Assembly (NCBI RefSeq): GCF_030867145.1 | Contig: NC_134429.1 | Span: 16,404,615 to 16,468,614, forward strand | Reading direction: 5' to 3' | DNA length: 64,000 nt | Source: Opisthocomus hoazin | Taxonomy: Eukaryota; Chordata; Aves; Opisthocomiformes; Opisthocomidae | Shown: piece by piece, positions 21,641 to 33,960 of the stretch | Position numbering within the stretch: the first letter of the stretch is position 1 | Layout: each line of letters opens with the position of its first letter | Translations under genes and position numbers: made by a program | The notes under the pieces: generated by a model | Database searches by the model: none | Seen by the model: the letters and a program-made list of their open reading frames with translations, nothing else | Told to the model about the DNA's origin: nothing

Positions 21641-24600
21641 ATCACTTTTTATTACTGCCCGTGTGTTGCTTCAATGAACGTCAAAACCTCATTAGATAAG
21701 AAGGGTCCCTTTGATGTGTAAATATTTCAGTGGATGGGAAGAGGAATAAAATGCACCTCAGTGTTTCTTAGGCTTGCCCAGGTGCTTCTCTATTCAAAGG
21801 CTGCAGAGAAATTACCATCACCATATCACAGGTGAGGAAGAGGTCCCAGCGGTGGCAGCAGGAAGGGGGTTTCCAACTCTGAGACCAGTGTGAAAGCACA
21901 GAGCTTGCAAAGGTCCGTGCAAAAGTGTAGCCAGACTGTGGATTTAAGTGATGTAAATACAACTACACTGAAGAATAAGTGCAGGCAGGTAGCACTCTTG
22001 CTCAGTTCCTGGATCTGACCAGGGCTATTAGTCATAGAGGTTGTGGAAGATATTTTACAAATTCTTTTTGATTTTCTGATGGCCCCGGGCCTTGCCAAAT
22101 GGGGTTGAAAGTGGGGCAGCCTGCAGTCTGGATGGTGGTCTCAGCCATGCAATGGTGAGAAGAGCTGTGAGAAAGAGAGAGGCAAAACTCCAGGGTGAAT
22201 CTGAGGCTACAGGGATTGATGCTGAATGGAAATAAATTCTGTTTTGAACTTAATGGAACATAAATATCGGACACTTAGCAACAGTACATGTATTAATCCT
22301 GTCCTGGAGAAAGAAGAAGCTGTTCTGAGAGCCTCCATACCAGAAAACACAGGACAATTGTACTCCTTTATAGAAACCTGTGGTTTTTCTGATGAAATTT
22401 ATTTCAAACTGTCCAAACATTTCAGAGCGGCGCTGATGACTGCTCAGAGAAGGTGCTGTATGGGAGTGCCGTTCACAAACAGAAGCAGCTTTGCAAAGAT
22501 GAAAATTGCTCTGACAAAAGAACTGTGTCCAGTGCATTATAAACAGAAAGCAAGCGGTTGCTGTAACCCGTGCTCACCGAGTCGACTAAGCACAACGCGA
22601 CGGTCACTGGAAAATCAAGACAGTCCTTTTTCAGCGGCAGCAGGAAGCCTTTAGCTCCGTGTGGGTTGCAGAGCACTCCAGCACGCGCGCTTGGGGATGT
22701 GCATTTATTTGTGCGGGTCTTCAGGAACCACGGGCGCAGGCGTTCAGTCCTGACAAACCTGCCGCGCCGTCACCTCACATCCGGCACCAAGGCTGGAAAA
22801 ATTCCCTCCTCTGAGCTTATTGTCAAATGTGGCACTGGGAAAAAAAGTGGAGTGGCTTGGGATTTAAGGTCTTTGCTTTTGGATGTTGCCTCTGAACACA
22901 CCATGAACGTTTCTCTGGGAAAAGTGAGTGTCTATGGTGAATCTGTGGGTGCTGTCCATGCGGGAGCTTAACGGCGTCCCTGAATACGGCGAATGCTTTC
23001 AAACCATACCATTGCAGAAAGTTTTCCACCAGCCAAACATCTCCGTTTTCAGAGGGCTGTGAACAAATTATCCCCTGGCTTGTGCTATCTTCAAAGGAGA
23101 TTGTATCACGATTCCAGTCTCCGGGGTTTGTAATATATCACAAGTGACTTCACCGCTCAGCCGGGTGCCGTCCAAACCAAACAGATTGTGGCACTGCTGA
23201 AACAAATCTTGATCCAGGTGCCGGACAAAGTGGTCATAAACGGTGGTGCACGTGCAGTGAGCCATCGTCAGAGTGAGAGCCAGCTACTGCAACCTTTGCC
23301 CTGCTCACCCTGCCCAGGCAGAGAACGAGATTGCGGGCTGGTCAGACACGTAACGCCGTGATTGACTCCTCTTCAGTGCTTGTTTTACTTCCAGGCACTC
23401 AGGAGCACCAAGACTTCATCCCCTGTCGCGGGAGCTGGGGATGACCCACGCTCAGCTGAGCAGGCTGGGAGGAGGGATGGTGGCCACCAGGAATGCAGCT
23501 TTGTTTTAGGCTTAGCTATATGGTCCCTAGCAGCTCCACACCATTTAACACTCTGTGCCACCATTCCCTGGCCTGTTTCTCTTAGTCAAGCGGATGTAGC
23601 CTTTTGGGGATACAAACCCAGAGGTGGGAAGCAACTGAAGAAAGGACATCAACCTGTCCTCCTCTGCCCTGAGTGGGGAATGTTTTAAATGAGGACAGCA
23701 TTTCCCCTCCACACCCATCTCCAGGAGGTCCCAGTATTTGTGTTGAACCGTCTCTTCTCTTGGTTTGATGTACAAATGCATCCACAAAGTGGAAGAAACA
23801 GGAACCTGAGATATGAGAAGCCTTCTAGCATCTTCTGGAGACCTGGTCGTTTGCTTAATGGGGCCTCTCAGATGCACGTGGAGCAAAGTGCTGGCTCTGG
23901 CTTTACAGCTTCTTGATGCTGGTGGCTGATGAAGGTGCATAGACCAGGGTTTGTCTCCTGGTTGGAAGAAAGATGCAGGGCTGGGCTTTGGGAGATAACC
24001 AAGGGACAGGTTCCTGCACTCGGGTCAACTCTGAGTCCACTGCTTAGCCAAAATGCAATCAATAATTGAATCTGATTCCCTATCCAAATCCTTGTTTGTC
24101 CTGAAACACATCAGGAATGAAGCTTGCACAGCAGCATTGGACTGTCTGCGGTTCTTCAAGTTAATTTTCTCTTGTAGAGGGAAAATTCTTATTGCAAGTC
24201 ATGTTCTTTTCAGAAATGACTAATTAAGCAGCAGAACAGGAAATGTAAGAGACAGTAAAATCCCCTCAGCTCTCCAGCACATTTCTACATAAATATGGTG
24301 GTAAAATGATGAAAACTACATCTTTCGAAGACAAAGGCGAGCAAGAGACCTGGTGATGCAGGAGTGAAAAATCTATACTTTGTTATAATAAGGTGAAACC
24401 ACTGTGTTTATCCTGTGTCTTGGAGGATTTGATGCAATTATTTTTAGCAAGGGAGGGAAGCCATGTAGTAATCAGAATAGTCCAGATTTTTGCTAAAATA
24501 TTTGTACAAATCAGGTTATTCAACTATAGCAAAGGACTTCTTTGGGGCTGTTGCTTCTGAAATTATCCTGCAAAACTGGAAGGACCGTAAATGCTTGGCT

Positions 24601-25060
24601 TTAATAGCTAGCTACATACAATGCAAACCTAATCAGTGAAGCTTGAAACGTCTGTGGCAGGGGAGAAAGGCAGAGTTTTATGGCTCTACGGAGGTGTACA
24701 GAAGACCGGACAAAAAAGCCGCCTAGCACACATGGAGGAAGCAACCGCTGATCTCCCATCTGCTAAAAGTCACTTCGTGGTCAGAGACAAGGGGGAGAAT
24801 TCTCCATGCTGACACGGGCTACCTTTTGCCTGGGTTGGTTGTGAAGGCTGGGAGGAGCCGTAGCACGGGACCCCCCTTGCACCCAACCTCCCCCGGGGTG
24901 TTCGGGCAGCCTCCTTGCCCCTGGCTCCCACCCAGGCTGCGCGGCTGTGGGGCAGGGGCCCTGCAGAAACCATCCCAGCAATCCGGGGAAGAATTAGGGT
25001 TGCACTGTCTAACTTTCGGTTTTGCCTCCAGCAAAGGCTAAAAATGTTCCACATCACTTA
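21641..25060. other. intergenic, AT-richer, no gene seen
   Basis: Mostly unique-looking DNA of lower GC than the promoter side, notably 22220-22560 and 24050-24650. A 142-codon plus frame at 22226-22654 has no family resemblance I can name and is probably chance. No repeat is recognised. Confidence 0.4.
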
Positions 25061-28000
25061 GAGGTGTCAGGTTATTTGGCTCTAGGCTGGGAACGGCCCT
25101 CAGAACATCTCGGTTACACATTACCCTGAATATCTCAGCAAATTACTTGCAGCTAATTGAAATAAAGGAAATGCAGTGGCTTGGTTTACCTGACAGGCTG
25201 TATATAGCAACGCAACCACTGCGTTTTGCATTGATCATAAATCAGGATTTATTATCCCACCTGGCAAATATTGACTTCTTTTTTTTTTTTTCTCGGTTGG
25301 TACTTCCTTCTCACATCAATATAGCACTGTTCATCCCAACTAAAGTCAATAGTTTCTTATTACCATTTCAGCTGTACAAGTGCAGCGCCTCTGAATCATC
25401 TTAGACGTTCCCCAGAATCCCAAGACCTCTGGTCAGTGGTTTTCAACCTGCTTCGGTTTGCTGAGTCTAAAAAATTTTCCTGTGGCAATGCAGCCCCTTC
25501 TAAAGCAACTTAACTGTACTGATAACAGACTCCAGGTTGATGAGTTACTTTCTGTGGACCCCGCATAAGTAGGGATTTGCGGATCAGAGGTTCAAAAGTG
25601 CAGATCCAAGAGATACATGGGCGACAGTCAATCAGTGAGACGCGAATTGTTTCGCATGTTGGATTTAGAGGGGTTCCTGAGTCATGGGGAAGATGTGCTC
25701 CAGAAAATCTCTTCACAGAAATCATGAAGAATGGGACTGTTGAGGCAAGCAATGGTTGTGGGTGCTTGCATATGTTTGACCTATGAATATGCATATATAT
25801 ACATATATATTGGTTTTTTGATCTCTGAATTCAGCTTGAAGCCAGGAGAATGTTGCATGCATCAGGGGATGGGAAATCAGTCCCGCACTGGCAGTGCTGT
25901 ATCCACTGCCTGTCCCCTGTTCGTGGGAAAGCTCCTGGGGACAACGTGATGGCTGCAGCCTGGGGAGCCCGGCCAGCTGAGTCTGCAGCACTGGGATTTC
26001 TCCAGAGCAGAACAAAGAGATAGGTCGTAAATACCGCAGAGCCAGGGAAACGGGGGAAATGCAGAGGGGCTCAGACACAGGAAATTTGGGGAGGAGACGG
26101 GATCAGAAAGGCACATGTTCACAGTCTCAGTCAGGTTAGTGGGAAAGAATGAAACGGCTGAAGGAAATAGAGGGGAAAGTCGACATGTCTGGGGGACAAG
26201 CCGTGGGCAGGTGGAAGGAGCAAGGACTCCTTGGAGAAGGTTTAATAGCAAGTGGAGAGTAGATTAGAAATGATAGATTGTGTTGTCCAGGTACCTGTGT
26301 TTCTTGTACTCAGTAACCAGGTCGTGATGGATAGTGGAGCAACATCTTGTCCCTCTGATGAGGGGAGCTGTACCTCCAGAGAACTCCTGGGGGGTTTCTG
26401 GGCAAAAGCCAGTGAAGGGGTGGCTGTCGGGGAATGAGGAGGAGCTGAGTGCTGTTTCTAGGGCTTCTAGACCCAATGTCCTCTCCCTTCGAAGGGCTTG
26501 GTCTTTGTGGCCTGGACACACAAAGACTGCTGTGGGATACCAAGATCACAAGAGTGTCCAGCCACAGGGTGGGCCACCGAGTGCTGAGACGCAGGAGCCC
26601 TACCAGGATGGTGTTAGCAAGGCAGACACAGAAGAACAGTGCTCTGGGTCTACCTACCAGGAATGCACTAACAGAGGTGCTCTTGAATCACAGCCGTTGA
26701 GGAAGAGACACCAGGAGAAGGCACAGCACAGAAACGCAGCAGTGGAGAGGGAGGATGCGGGGCTGCCCATCATCCCTGGGCGTCTGGGTAAGCAGTGCCT
26801 CAGGGAATAGGGATGTTATGGGTGCAGATGCTTCCTAACACAGGTATTTTTCTGAGGCAGATGCTCAGCATCAAGGGAAATGTCCTAGATCAAGACCCTC
26901 TAGGCAGTAATCAACCTGGAGACTGAAGATGAGAGCTCGGCCATGATCCTCCTCCAAAGGGTTTCTTCAGTGTCTTCTGACTTGGGCCCCAGTAAGTTCC
27001 TTCTAGCCATGGGGGCCTATTCCTCCCCGGGGAAGGGAGAAATAGCAGAACCCACGGGGGGAAGGAAGGCCTTGAGGATGCTGAGGGTTCAGGTGGGGGT
27101 GCCATGCTGAGATGTGTAACACACTACAGTGGTCTCTGAAACACCTGGGAGCCTGGAAGGCTGGCCTGCTGGACCCCTTTGAGGCCCTTAGACAGGTCCT
27201 TTGTGATATTCAGGATGCATCAGCACACAAAGGCCAGATACCCAGCACACTGTGGGGAGCTCATGCGTGGCAGTCCACCACAAAGGGTTCACACTTCCTT
27301 GAGTGTGTCCACCGGAAAAATGGGTGTCAACTGTAAGATAATCAGCCAGGGTCCCTTCTTAATCTATAGAGAAATGCTTGGCTCTCCAATGGGCACTCAC
27401 TCCATCTGTCTCTGGTGGGTTGTTCTTGCACAGCCTGTGGCAATGCTTGGCAAATCTCTACAGAAACCCATGTAAGTTCTCAAGCTTGGATTTTTTTTTT
27501 TTTGGGTGAGTGGGTGAAATGAATTCATCCCTGGCAGCCCATGTGAGGAGGACTCAGAAATGAAATTTGTGACCTGCTTGCTGATTTGAGGCATTTTTCC
27601 CCCGGTGTCTCTGAAGGGGAAATTACAGCAGCAAGTCAGGCTACCCAGGTCCACAGAGATGCTGTCACAGATGCTAGAATTCATAAGTGCAGTTGTGGGT
27701 GACTCAAGGGTCTCAAAGGGCTCCCAGTTGTAAATGCTGACATTGATATATGGGTCATCTTCCATCCTAGAAACACTGTACAAAGTGACAGACTTCGTAC
27801 AGCCCAAAAATATTGCGTGGTTCAGGAAATACCTTGGTGCGTGGCTGGCATTGAGGGAAAGCCAAAGGGAAGATGTTTAACCATCTCTCTGGCTTTCTAC
27901 CAACCTGAGATGAGCAGTACAGAGTGGCCAGTGTGCATGGACTCAGACCTGCTGAAATGAGTAGAAAAATGCTCAGAAGTTTTCATTTTTATTTTTTTCT

Positions 28001-29250
28001 TTCCCAAAGTGTATTTCGTGGTCATTTCTTCAGTTTTTCAGATTACTAATTTCTGTCACTTGGGGAAATTCCTAGTTTTCAAGAAAATTGGGAAATATTT
28101 AGAGTGCTGATTTCCAAGCAGTTCCTCTCCAGAGGTGCAGGAGATGATGGCAAGAGCCTCACAGTGAATGTGAGCAGAGCCTGCAGCACTCACAACATCG
28201 TTTTCCATGGATACTCTGACGCTAAGTGTACAAGGGCACCTAGTTTGGAGACCCTATTTAGAAAGAAGTTGAAACACAGTTTGATAAGATGCACTTTTAA
28301 GGATCTGGCCCATTCCCAGCATGCTCAGCAGATTCCCAGGGTGTCCCATCATCTCTTGGAGTTCTTGTGGTCACCTGCTTTAGCATCGTTTCAAAATCAA
28401 GAGTGGGTCTGTCTTCCCACCGAAGGAAACACCGTGCTGGTTCACCATGTTTCTGCTCTCTTGAGCAAACCAGGGCCGTTGGCACTGCTTACTCTACCAG
28501 TATATATGGAAACATGAAGCTGTGAAACAATTACTGTTGCTTAAGAGAATCAGCCAGCCAAACAAACACTAAGTGTTTAGGAAAGCAAGAACGGCTACGT
28601 CCCATGGCACACACACAGACCTAACAGGGAACCTGACCTGCCGTGTTTCTCAGGACTAAACACAATCTTCAGCCACAAATGCAGCAAGGAAACAAGTTTC
28701 GATCCTGCCCTGTGGTGATACTATGGAAGGGGGGAACATGAAACTAGGACCACTGAGGAAGTCCAAGAGTGATGCAGAGTGCTACATCCTAGTTGTGGTG
28801 AGGAGGCGCCTTGCTAGCTTCTCAGCCTTGGGGGCTATAACTCATCCCTTCATCTGTAGGCAGCAGCTGCCAGAAGTGAATCCCGCTTAATCCTCCCAGC
28901 CATCTCAAAAAAAAACCCCTTCATATGAGGCAGGGGAGCCGTTACAAACTCTGGTACCTGTGACTGGCTGTAACATTGTCCTGCTTGGCCAAGCCACCCT
29001 CCAGACCTTCCTAGTCCAGCTGCTGGAGAGGTTTGGTGGACTGGGAACATGCTTCTTGCCTTGATGGACCAGCCCTTCCCTACAGAAAAACCTTGCCCTG
29101 CCATGGCCGATGGATGCTCGATACAGGGCAGCAGCAGCACTTTTTCTTGGAGGTCCTCTTTGTGCTTCACAGGTCTGACCATGCTGCCACCCAGCCCAGG
29201 ACCACCGAGGAATCATGGAGGCGTGAATTCGTGGTGACCACACCAAGGGT
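25061..29250. other. intergenic, no gene seen
   Basis: Mixed sequence with T runs at about 25280 and 27490 and the (AT)n repeat at 25786-25810. Frames of 120-160 codons at 26334-26810, 27397-27807 (minus) and 28104-28517 show no recognisable domain, signal peptide or splice-supported structure. Confidence 0.4.
25786..25810. repeat. (AT)n microsatellite
   Basis: AATATGCATATATATACATA followed by TATAT: an imperfect AT dinucleotide repeat of about 25 bp. Confidence 0.8.
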
Positions 29251-29300
29251 GAGCGCGTCCGGCTCACCGTGGTGGCCAGGAGCGTGCTGGCTGGGACACG

Positions 29301-29315
29301 CCACTAGAGGGGGAC
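29301..29315 (+). promoter_or_regulatory. CTCF-like site, plus orientation
   Basis: CCACTAGAGGGGGAC, preceded by G, closely resembles the conserved CTCF core CCACYAGRKGGC, with one departure late in the core. It lies in a GC-rich block. Binding is inferred. Confidence 0.45.
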
Positions 29316-29778
29316 ACAGCCACGTGCAACGGGACATGGCCACCAGCCACGAGCGTGGACCTGTGAGGCGGAGTCAGTGGCCCAGTGACCGGGTGGCCAG
29401 CAAGAGCCATTGCCGTCTCAGACCTTCTGGACCTCAACTGCCCGTGGTACTTACAGTCATCTTACATCCAGCCACAGGAAGGCAACACGTGTGCAAAGCT
29501 CTCTGTCCCCTTGGCTGGTGGTGAAGCCAATGGCTGTGGTGTGGGATGGGGTGGACTTCACCCTTCACTCTTCCTGCTTGTCATTGGTATGACTCGAGAG
29601 GTTGGCTGGCATTTTCCAGGTCTGCAAATCCTGGAAACCTTGCATCGGGTCTGCTCAGTGCATGGAGTGGGCATATGGCATGGTGGGATGTGACTTGTTG
29701 GGAAGACCCAAAAATGACTCAAATGAGAGGAATAATTTCAAGAGTTTTCACTGTATCTTTCCCTTTACTGTGGCATCT
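29316..29778. other. intergenic, nothing recognised
   Basis: Unique-looking sequence between the CTCF-like word and the CR1 copy. No exon or repeat seen. Confidence 0.4.
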
Positions 29779-30347
29779 CCAGCAGGTCGAGGGAGGTTCT
29801 CCTTCCCCTCTACACTGCCCTAGTGAGGCCTCATCTGGAGTACTCTATCCAGTGCTGGGCTCCCCAGTTCAAGAAAGATGAGGAGCTACTGCAGAGAGCC
29901 CAGTGCAGGGCTACGAGGATGGTGAGGGGAGTGGAGCATCTCTCCTGCGAGGAGAGGCTGAGGGAGCTGGGCTTGTTCGGCCTGAAGAAGAGACGGCTGC
30001 CAGGGGACCTTAGAAATGTTTATAAACATCTCAAGGGTGGGTTTCAGGAGGATGGGGCCAGACTCTGTTCAGTGGTGCCCAGCGACAGGACAAGGGGCAA
30101 CGGGCACAAACTGAAGCAGAGGAAGTTCCGTCTGAACATGAGGAAGAACTTCTTCACTCTGAGGGTGACGGAGCCCTGGCCCAGGCTGCCCAGGGAGGCA
30201 GTGGAGTCTCCTTCTCTGGAGATATTCAAGCCCCACCTGGACAAGGTCCTGTGCAGCCTGATCTAGGTGACTCTGCTTCGGCAGGAGGGTTGGACTGGAT
30301 GACCCACAGAGGTCCCTGCCAACCACGAACATTCTGTGATTCTGTGA
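29779..30347 (+). mobile_element. CR1 LINE, 5'-truncated
   Basis: Starts in the ORF2 reverse-transcriptase C-terminal region (AGCAGGTCGAGGGAGGTTCT), with an open frame of 147 codons (29823-30266) containing [37 protein letters not shown] and [15 protein letters not shown]. Then come the CR1 3' UTR and ATTCTGTGATTCTGTGA. Its frame is intact to the ORF2 stop, suggesting a fairly young insertion, but no complete enzyme is present. Confidence 0.95.
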
Positions 30348-31310
30348 ATTTGGGATAAAGAGGCTCTCTGTGCGTGCCTGGTGTCGTGACCTGCAGCCTC
30401 CTGCTTCTCTTTCCTTATGAATATTTTCCTGGGAACTTTTATCTGCAGCGACTTTTGATGGTACAGCTGGTTTGATCTTGGATGTACAACTAAGTTAAGA
30501 TTTGAAGGTGAGGCAGGGTTTCAGAGGAACCTAAAGAAGGATGGGACATGATTTCTACTAAATTTCAATGGAGTCAATGCTTAATTCTTCAGGCAAGTTT
30601 GAAAGCTACAGTGTTGTGGATTAGATTTCCCAGACAAGGGTTATACCTGGGCATGCTGCTGATCGTCTGTTCATCTGGAAGTGAGGTAGTTGCTTGTATG
30701 GTTGCCGGGTCCATCTGCTGAGTGGAGCCAGAAGTGTGATGCCCAGCTATAGACACATGGTGGAAAGAGGACCAAGGTGTTCAGAGAGGGTTGTAGGGTC
30801 CAACCATGGCATTTGATGCCCTGGGTGTGTTTTACGTGCTTGTTCAGCATGGGTGATCTTCAAGGATGGGGCGAGGAGGAGTGTCCCTCTTGGACGCTCG
30901 TGAGTATTGGTGGGGCACATGTGGCTTTGGTGACCTCCCATTGTACGCCTGCAGAATGGATGCAGGTGGTCTGGACGGATGTGGGACTTGCATGTGTGTG
31001 TTTGTGTGTGTGTTTTTGGTATCAACTGACTCCATGACATGTCTCCAGTGGTGGCATTTCATATCTAGTCCTGTGCACCATCCATCTCACCCTCAGCAGA
31101 CCACACAAAAGGTCTGACAAAGGTGCCTTGATATCAAACTGAACAACGCTCTGCAGATGGGGGGCCATGGCAGGGGATCCTGGTACCTGCAGGTGCAAGC
31201 GAATATGCAGAAACTCAGCAGAGGCATCTAGGGAAGGCCAATATGTTTTTCTCTGGACAGAACAGGCTGTTACGAGAAGCAATGGTCCATGCAGTCTGAT
31301 TGACACCTCA
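30348..31310. other. intergenic, nothing recognised except a GT repeat
   Basis: Unique-looking DNA with an imperfect (GT)n stretch at 30993-31013. No gene seen. Confidence 0.4.
30993..31013 (+). repeat. (GT)n microsatellite, interrupted
   Basis: TGTGTGTGTTTGTGTGTGTG: a short GT dinucleotide tract broken by one TTT. Confidence 0.75.
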
Positions 31311-31790
31311 TGATTTTGTCAAAGACCACGCAAAACCCCACATTTTCCTCAAATGTTTTTTAATAAGCCACAGAAGTTTTGCTTTTCATCTGAAGGCAAA
31401 AATGACTAAAATTCAAATTAGAGTAAATTAATTTAAATTGGTGGCTTGCAATTCCCAGCAGATAGTAAGAAGTGAAATTACTTTTCATTGTGTTAGCTAA
31501 TTTGCTGAATCTTACAGTCATTTCTCCTACTCAGATGGTAGGTACTTTATTTACTAGATTTATTGCTAACTGAAACCCTCCATAGCAGTGAAATTCCTTA
31601 GGATTTCTTTAGTATAAATTATTATGAATTTCTGCAATTGATTGCACAATGAATAGCTCTTTTTATCACTCCGGAGAAATGGATTTCATGCCATTAATTT
31701 TTATGGGAGTTCAGTGTCAGGGCTCCTCAGGGAGCTTTGAAAATCACAGCCCTTAATTTTTAATTTTCAGACCTTATAAACAATGCTATT
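31311..31790. promoter_or_regulatory. AT-rich single-copy island, enhancer candidate
   Basis: Roughly 480 bp of distinctly AT-rich, non-repetitive DNA with many TAAT/ATTA words (for example GTAAATTAATTTAAATTG near 31423-31440 and GCCATTAATTTTTATGG near 31691). The surroundings are much more GC-rich. This composition is typical of vertebrate conserved noncoding elements around developmental genes. Conservation is not testable here. Confidence 0.3.
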
Positions 31791-33540
31791 TATTTGGGTG
31801 TGCCTGTGAGCTGAGGGCCGGTCGAACATCGGTTCTTCATAGGCTCTGCCAAACACTGGATCCTTCTGAGTTTCTTTGTAGTTACAGTGGAAGAGCTGAG
31901 CTCTGATGCACAACCCGATCCTGTGCTGTCCTTCCCCTGGTCCCTTACCCTGCTTGGCTCCATTTGATGCATTTGGCCAAGGACCCGTATAAGAGCTCAG
32001 AGATGTGACACGTAAGAGCCAAAAGAGTAGTTTTGGGAAGGGAATTTGCTCCTGTTAGGCCAAGTCTGGGCACCTGGGCGCCTACAGGAACTGCATGGGT
32101 TTGGAGGAGCCAACCTGGTCTGTGGCCGTGGTGGTCCCGGGGGGGGTCCAAGCTCACAAGCAGATGCTGCACTGGGCTGATGCCCAAGACTTGGGAGCCG
32201 CTAAGAAAATCAGTGGAGAAACATCTCGCTGGCTGTCGCAGAGAGGGGGTAGGAGGCAGAAGAAGTTGGGGAAAGTCTCCCTGAAACATTTGGTCCATGG
32301 AAATCATGCGGGTTTAGTCGTTGTCATCTGCAGCCAAGATCAGAGCTGGTACCCCATGCCTGAAATATACCTGCAGCTTTGGGAATGGGAACTCATACCG
32401 TGATCTTCACCTTTCTCAAGAGAAATGGCATTAAATCCCATGTTTTGCCCCAGGGGACAGGCATCCGCCCAGAAGTGTCTCGAGCAGCTCCCACTGCAAT
32501 GACCTTATTGCCCTGACTCACATCTTCCTGGCCCGGCTTCTCCTCTCACTCCCTGCCTGCGCTACCCGCCTGCTGGCAGGCTGCTGGGGGCCCTGCAGCT
32601 GCTGGCACCTCCCTCTGCCATCCCAGATGAGAGGACCCATTACACAGCCGGGCACCACCTTTGCCGTGCTGTCGTCCATCAGCTGAAGAGCAAATCTGCC
32701 CCGCGCCGTTGCTTGTAGCCAACCTAGCAGCTCTCATCCTCTGCAGGAGCTCTGCAAACCCAGAGGTGTTTGTACCCAGCTGAGTGGTGGCCATGGGTTA
32801 AATTCCATTAAAAAGATTGTGAAGGTCACAAAAAAAGGGCTGGGTAAAACCCAGCATCGTCCCATGTTCACCAAAAGCAAAGCCCAGGGATGCAAGTTGT
32901 CTCCTCTCCCTTGTCTGCAGCAATATGGTTCACCACTCCATCTGCTGTGCCAAGAGGACAATTTGCAGTACGCCTGGTTTGGGTGGGGAAGGGCTTAAGG
33001 GCGTTCCTCATCCCACTCAGAGCCAGCCTTGGGTGATGGGGAGGAACTGGGGACTTGTGAGGAGGGGCTGGAAACTCCCAGCATCTGAGGCTGGGAGGCA
33101 GTGGGATGCAGGGACACAGTCCTTGGCTGGTCCTTCTGCCCTCTGGCAAGGTGCAAGTTGCTCTGGGACTTTGGATGGCGACGAGGGACTGGGACTTTGG
33201 AGGTCTCTGTGACTTTCTTGCAACAATGGGGAATGGGGGAAAGAGGCTGCAAGTGAGGGGAGGCACTTGCCCCAACAAGGGAAGCTCACTTGACTTGGAG
33301 GCAGCGTCCTCGTTGACCCTGGTGGCCCATCAGTTGATGGTGGTCCATTAGCTCATACCTGGCTGTGGCATGCAACACTAAGGTCTGCTAGGCTGGTCTG
33401 TTGAGATCCAGGACCCAAGGGAGGCTTTAAGGACCCTGCAGGCCTGAGCATCTCCCACCAGCACGCACCCCTTAGTGCGCGGCGGTCTCAGGTGGGAGAC
33501 TCTTCGGTGACCCCTTACTGCCAGGTGAGCCCTTGTTTGC
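31791..33540. other. intergenic, no gene seen
   Basis: GC-richer mixed DNA. Open frames up to about 136 codons are without recognisable motifs and overlap each other on both strands. Confidence 0.4.
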
Positions 33541-33960
33541 GCAGTTGCCCGGCGGATGAGATGTATTTATAGCTGTTGTTAAATCATAGCCGTGCAGCTG
33601 AGGGACTGGGCTGCTTCCAAGGACTGCTCACGCCGATCTGGCGGGGGATGGAGGCAGGTTACATATTTACACATTAGTTTAAAATGTGGATTCTTTCCCC
33701 CGGGGGCCCAGAATGGCTCATAGGCAGCTGCTCCAGCCATCAGCTCAGCTCGTATTTATTTGTGTTTTTCAAACATTTAGTCAGTATTTACACAATAGAC
33801 GCAATATTAGTAATATCTGCAATAATTTATATGATACCAAATGGGATTTCTCACGGCCAATGGTCTGCCTGGGGACTTGGCCCCTGCTCCCTGTTAAAAG
33901 CTCGAAAAAGTACAAATTAACAAGCCGTAAAATAACGTCTTCATAAAAGAACAGGGGAAA
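33541..33960. promoter_or_regulatory. AT-rich island, enhancer candidate
   Basis: The segment from about 33660 to 33950 contains ACATATTTACACATTAG, TATTTATTTGTGTTTTTCAA, CAATATTAGTAATATCTGCA and ATAATTTATATGAT, words of forkhead and homeodomain type, in single-copy DNA. Function is inferred from composition only. Confidence 0.28.
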
